This document shows, one piece after another, positions 62,613-64,000 of a stretch of 64,000 nucleotides of DNA. This DNA is from an uncultured Rubrobacteraceae bacterium (lineage in GTDB: Bacteria; Actinomycetota; Rubrobacteria; Rubrobacterales; Rubrobacteraceae). A model generated the notes under the pieces. The model was not told the DNA's origin and searched no databases. It saw nothing but the letters and a program-made list of their open reading frames with translations. The DNA lies in the NCBI GenBank assembly GCA_902806085.1, contig CADCVH010000053.1, positions 1 to 64,000 on the forward strand, in the 5' to 3' direction. Position 1 is the stretch's first letter. Each line of letters opens with the position of its first letter. The position numbers and the translations under genes were made by a program.

Positions 62613-63257
62613 TTAGGGCCGGCTGCGGCCGGTCTTCGCGCCCCAGAGGCCGCCCAGGGCCCCCCCGATAAACGGGACGAGCAACGCGAGGATGCCCGAG
62701 GTGGTCAGGATGGTGCCGAGGCCCTGCTGGGGGACCTGGTTCTGGACGCCGCCAGGTACCTGGGGCAGCGCGATGCCGGAGAGCTGGTCTATAAAGCTGG
62801 AGCCGACGATGGCGCCGACGATCGCGAGCAGCAGTATGATGAGCAGCGAGAGCACCGGCACCAGGATGCCGTGCTTGAGCCCGGAGCGGCTGGCGAGGCG
62901 GCCCGCCACGTAGCCTCCGATGAGGAAGGCCAGCAAGAGCGTCACGAGCAGCCCCACGAGGCCCGCGATGCCGCCCTCGGTTCCGCCCTGAACGCCCATG
63001 GCGCCGAGTATGCCGCCGACTATCGCGCCGACGATGCCGCTGAGGATCAAACCGGCCCCAAGGGCCGCGAGCCAGCCAAAGATGACGCTGGGCCAGCTCG
63101 TCCCGCGATCTGCCTCCGCGTTCCGGCGGTCCGCCTCGCGGTCCTGACGCGCGTCGCCTACCCTGCGCGGCCCGGACTCCGACCGACCCCCTCTGGAACG
63201 CACCTCGTTCTCGTCCACCCTCGGCGCGTTGGTGTTTCCTCTATCCCTGTCCGTCAT
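62613..63257 (-). CDS. Four-helix membrane protein with acidic, Arg-rich N-terminus (TIGR04086/YrzE-like)
   Basis: This 214-residue protein begins with about 70 charged residues (MTDRDRGNTNAPRVDENEVRSRG...) and then has four hydrophobic segments in two pairs. Glycine-rich segments include LILSGIVGAIVGGILGAMG and FLIGGYVAGRLASRSGLKHG. The GGYxAGR pattern is typical of small membrane proteins of unknown role in actinobacteria. AAGGAGG precedes the ATG at 63257. Confidence 0.7.
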   Translation of the reverse strand: MTDRDRGNTNAPRVDENEVRSRGGRSESGPRRVGDARQDREADRRNAEADRGTSWPSVIFGWLAALGAGLILSGIVGAIVGGILGAMGVQGGTEGGIAGLVGLLVTLLLAFLIGGYVAGRLASRSGLKHGILVPVLSLLIILLLAIVGAIVGSSFIDQLSGIALPQVPGGVQNQVPQQGLGTILTTSGILALLVPFIGGALGGLWGAKTGRSRP

Positions 63258-63323
63258 CCCTTGCCTCCTTGCTAAGACGATCCGAAAACTTGCCCGTATG
63301 CCTCTCGCCGTCATCCCCCACAA

Positions 63324-63352
63324 GTCGGGGCCGGCGAAGCGCCGGCCCCGAC
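63324..63352 (-). terminator. Strong hairpin after the DUF2382 gene
   Basis: A perfect 13-bp GC stem (63324-63336/63340-63352) with a 3-base loop lies 20 bases beyond the stop codon at 63372. Only a short TTG follows on the minus strand, so it is not a classical U-tail terminator. Confidence 0.75.
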
Positions 63353-63371
63353 GGAACTGCGGGAGCTGTCG

Positions 63372-64000
63372 TTAGACGTCGCGGCGGCCCCGCTCGGTGG
63401 CGTCCTCCACGTCCACCTCCTCGCGGCGGACGTCCTCCTCCACCACCTCCGTGCCCTCCACCACGTCCTTGCGGACCCTGACCTCCTCCTTGGCAACCGC
63501 CCTCTTGTCGACCACGACCTCCTCCTCGGTCACCGGCACCGACACCTCGTCCTCGCCTATCTGCGCCTCCGTGGCCTCACCCGAGACCGGAACCCGCTCC
63601 ACGCTCACTTCCTCGTGCTTTACCGGAACCTCCATGCGCTCGCGGTCGGTCCTCACGCGCTTGCGCACCCTCATGGCGCCCGCCTCGCGCTCGCGGGTGC
63701 CGGCCCTGAGCTCCTCCTCGCTCCTCTGCACCCGCAGCTCGTCGCGGTCCTCCACGTCGGCGGCACCGGACGTGGCACCGGACGTGGTACCGGTCGTGGC
63801 GCCGGTGGTCTCCGTGGTGGCCGTTTCGGTCTCGTCGTTGTAGTACCCGCCGTAGGAGCCGGAGGACTCGCCGGTCGTCGAGCGGGTGAGGCCGTAGTAG
63901 GAGTGGACCTCGCTCTCGTACTCGGGGGTGATCTCGCGGTCGTCGTCGAAGGCCGGACCGTTCTTGACGGTCTCCTTGTCCGCGGAGACGTTGATGGCGC
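63372..64000 (-). CDS. YsnF/AvaK-type DUF2382 stress protein (partial, N-terminus outside)
   Basis: The frame is open to the window end. The visible part ends a PRC-barrel-like domain (PEYESEVHSYYGL), then a Gly/Ser/Thr-rich linker with TTG and TSGA repeats, then one DUF2382 domain (VEDRDELRVQRSEEEL..., VRVRKDVV, EEVDVEDATERGRRDV). DUF2382 proteins are common stress-induced proteins in Rubrobacter and Deinococcus-type organisms. The strongly charged alternating Glu/Arg/Val pattern is typical. Its molecular role is unknown. Confidence 0.88.
   Translation of the reverse strand, partial: AINVSADKETVKNGPAFDDDREITPEYESEVHSYYGLTRSTTGESSGSYGGYYNDETETATTETTGATTGTTSGATSGAADVEDRDELRVQRSEEELRAGTREREAGAMRVRKRVRTDRERMEVPVKHEEVSVERVPVSGEATEAQIGEDEVSVPVTEEEVVVDKRAVAKEEVRVRKDVVEGTEVVEEDVRREEVDVEDATERGRRDV

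Noticed and set aside
1-64000. tRNA, rRNA or other structured RNA genes
   Set aside because: No cloverleaf-like T-loop/anticodon pattern or rRNA-like stretch was noticed by eye; a covariance search would be needed to exclude small RNAs.

Overview
The window is high-GC chromosomal DNA from an actinobacterium, most likely a member of the Rubrobacteraceae. This rests on frequent GTG and TTG starts, strong AGGAGG-type ribosome sites, two paralogous VanW-family proteins, a YsnF/DUF2382 stress-type protein, DUF4118-GAF and multi-PAS kinases, and DUF7452-like remnants. The taxonomic call is inference; no rRNA or tRNA gene is visible.

Layout. 1-2984 holds purE-purK and thioredoxin reductase, closed by a clear terminator. 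3020-13446 is a signalling island: two Rcp1-like response regulators, a DUF4118/GAF/PAS histidine kinase split by a one-base frameshift at a G6 run, a giant REC-PAS(5)-GAF kinase and its NarL-type regulator. It also contains 2.5 kb of decayed DNA with an EAL-domain pseudogene. 13408-16095 is a gene graveyard (receiver-like pseudogene, DUF7452-like pseudogene, 19-bp stem palindrome) ending in an intact IS630-type element. 16110-22527 carries an M14 peptidase, a PASTA-type Ser/Thr kinase, two small unknowns and the first VanW protein.

22622-27420 (minus strand) is the most unusual block: an operon of a PLP amino-acid decarboxylase, an AMP-forming ligase, a stand-alone carrier protein and a large double-GNAT-like protein, with a decayed FemA/FemX-type gene upstream. 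The ligase and decarboxylase resemble families annotated as exosortase-A associated, yet no exosortase is in the window. 27746-32537 is envelope-related: second VanW protein, class A beta-lactamase-like protein, MurJ. 32710-40695 holds a polar amino-acid ABC importer (two paralogous binding proteins, one permease, a detached ATPase), with an M20 peptidase, an APC transporter, a UspA protein and HisC.

40764-49654 has a type-4 uracil-DNA glycosylase, a fused AhbA/AhbB siroheme-decarboxylase-like protein beside a TauE/SafE exporter and a sulfite-oxidase-like enzyme, a FadR-type regulator with a split UxaA dehydratase and two matching operator-like sites, an LLM-class oxidoreductase, and a PssA-Psd-methyltransferase phospholipid operon. 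49741-55448 contains a flavoprotein, both transsulfuration enzymes and an alpha/beta hydrolase. 55560-60868 has a NarL-type two-component pair, a serine hydrolase with a membrane tail and a CPBP protease. 61582-64000 ends with an SRPBCC protein, two membrane or unknown proteins and the C-terminal part of a DUF2382 protein running off the window.

Several disrupted genes share single-base lesions in G/C homopolymers, so some pseudogene calls could reflect sequencing error.
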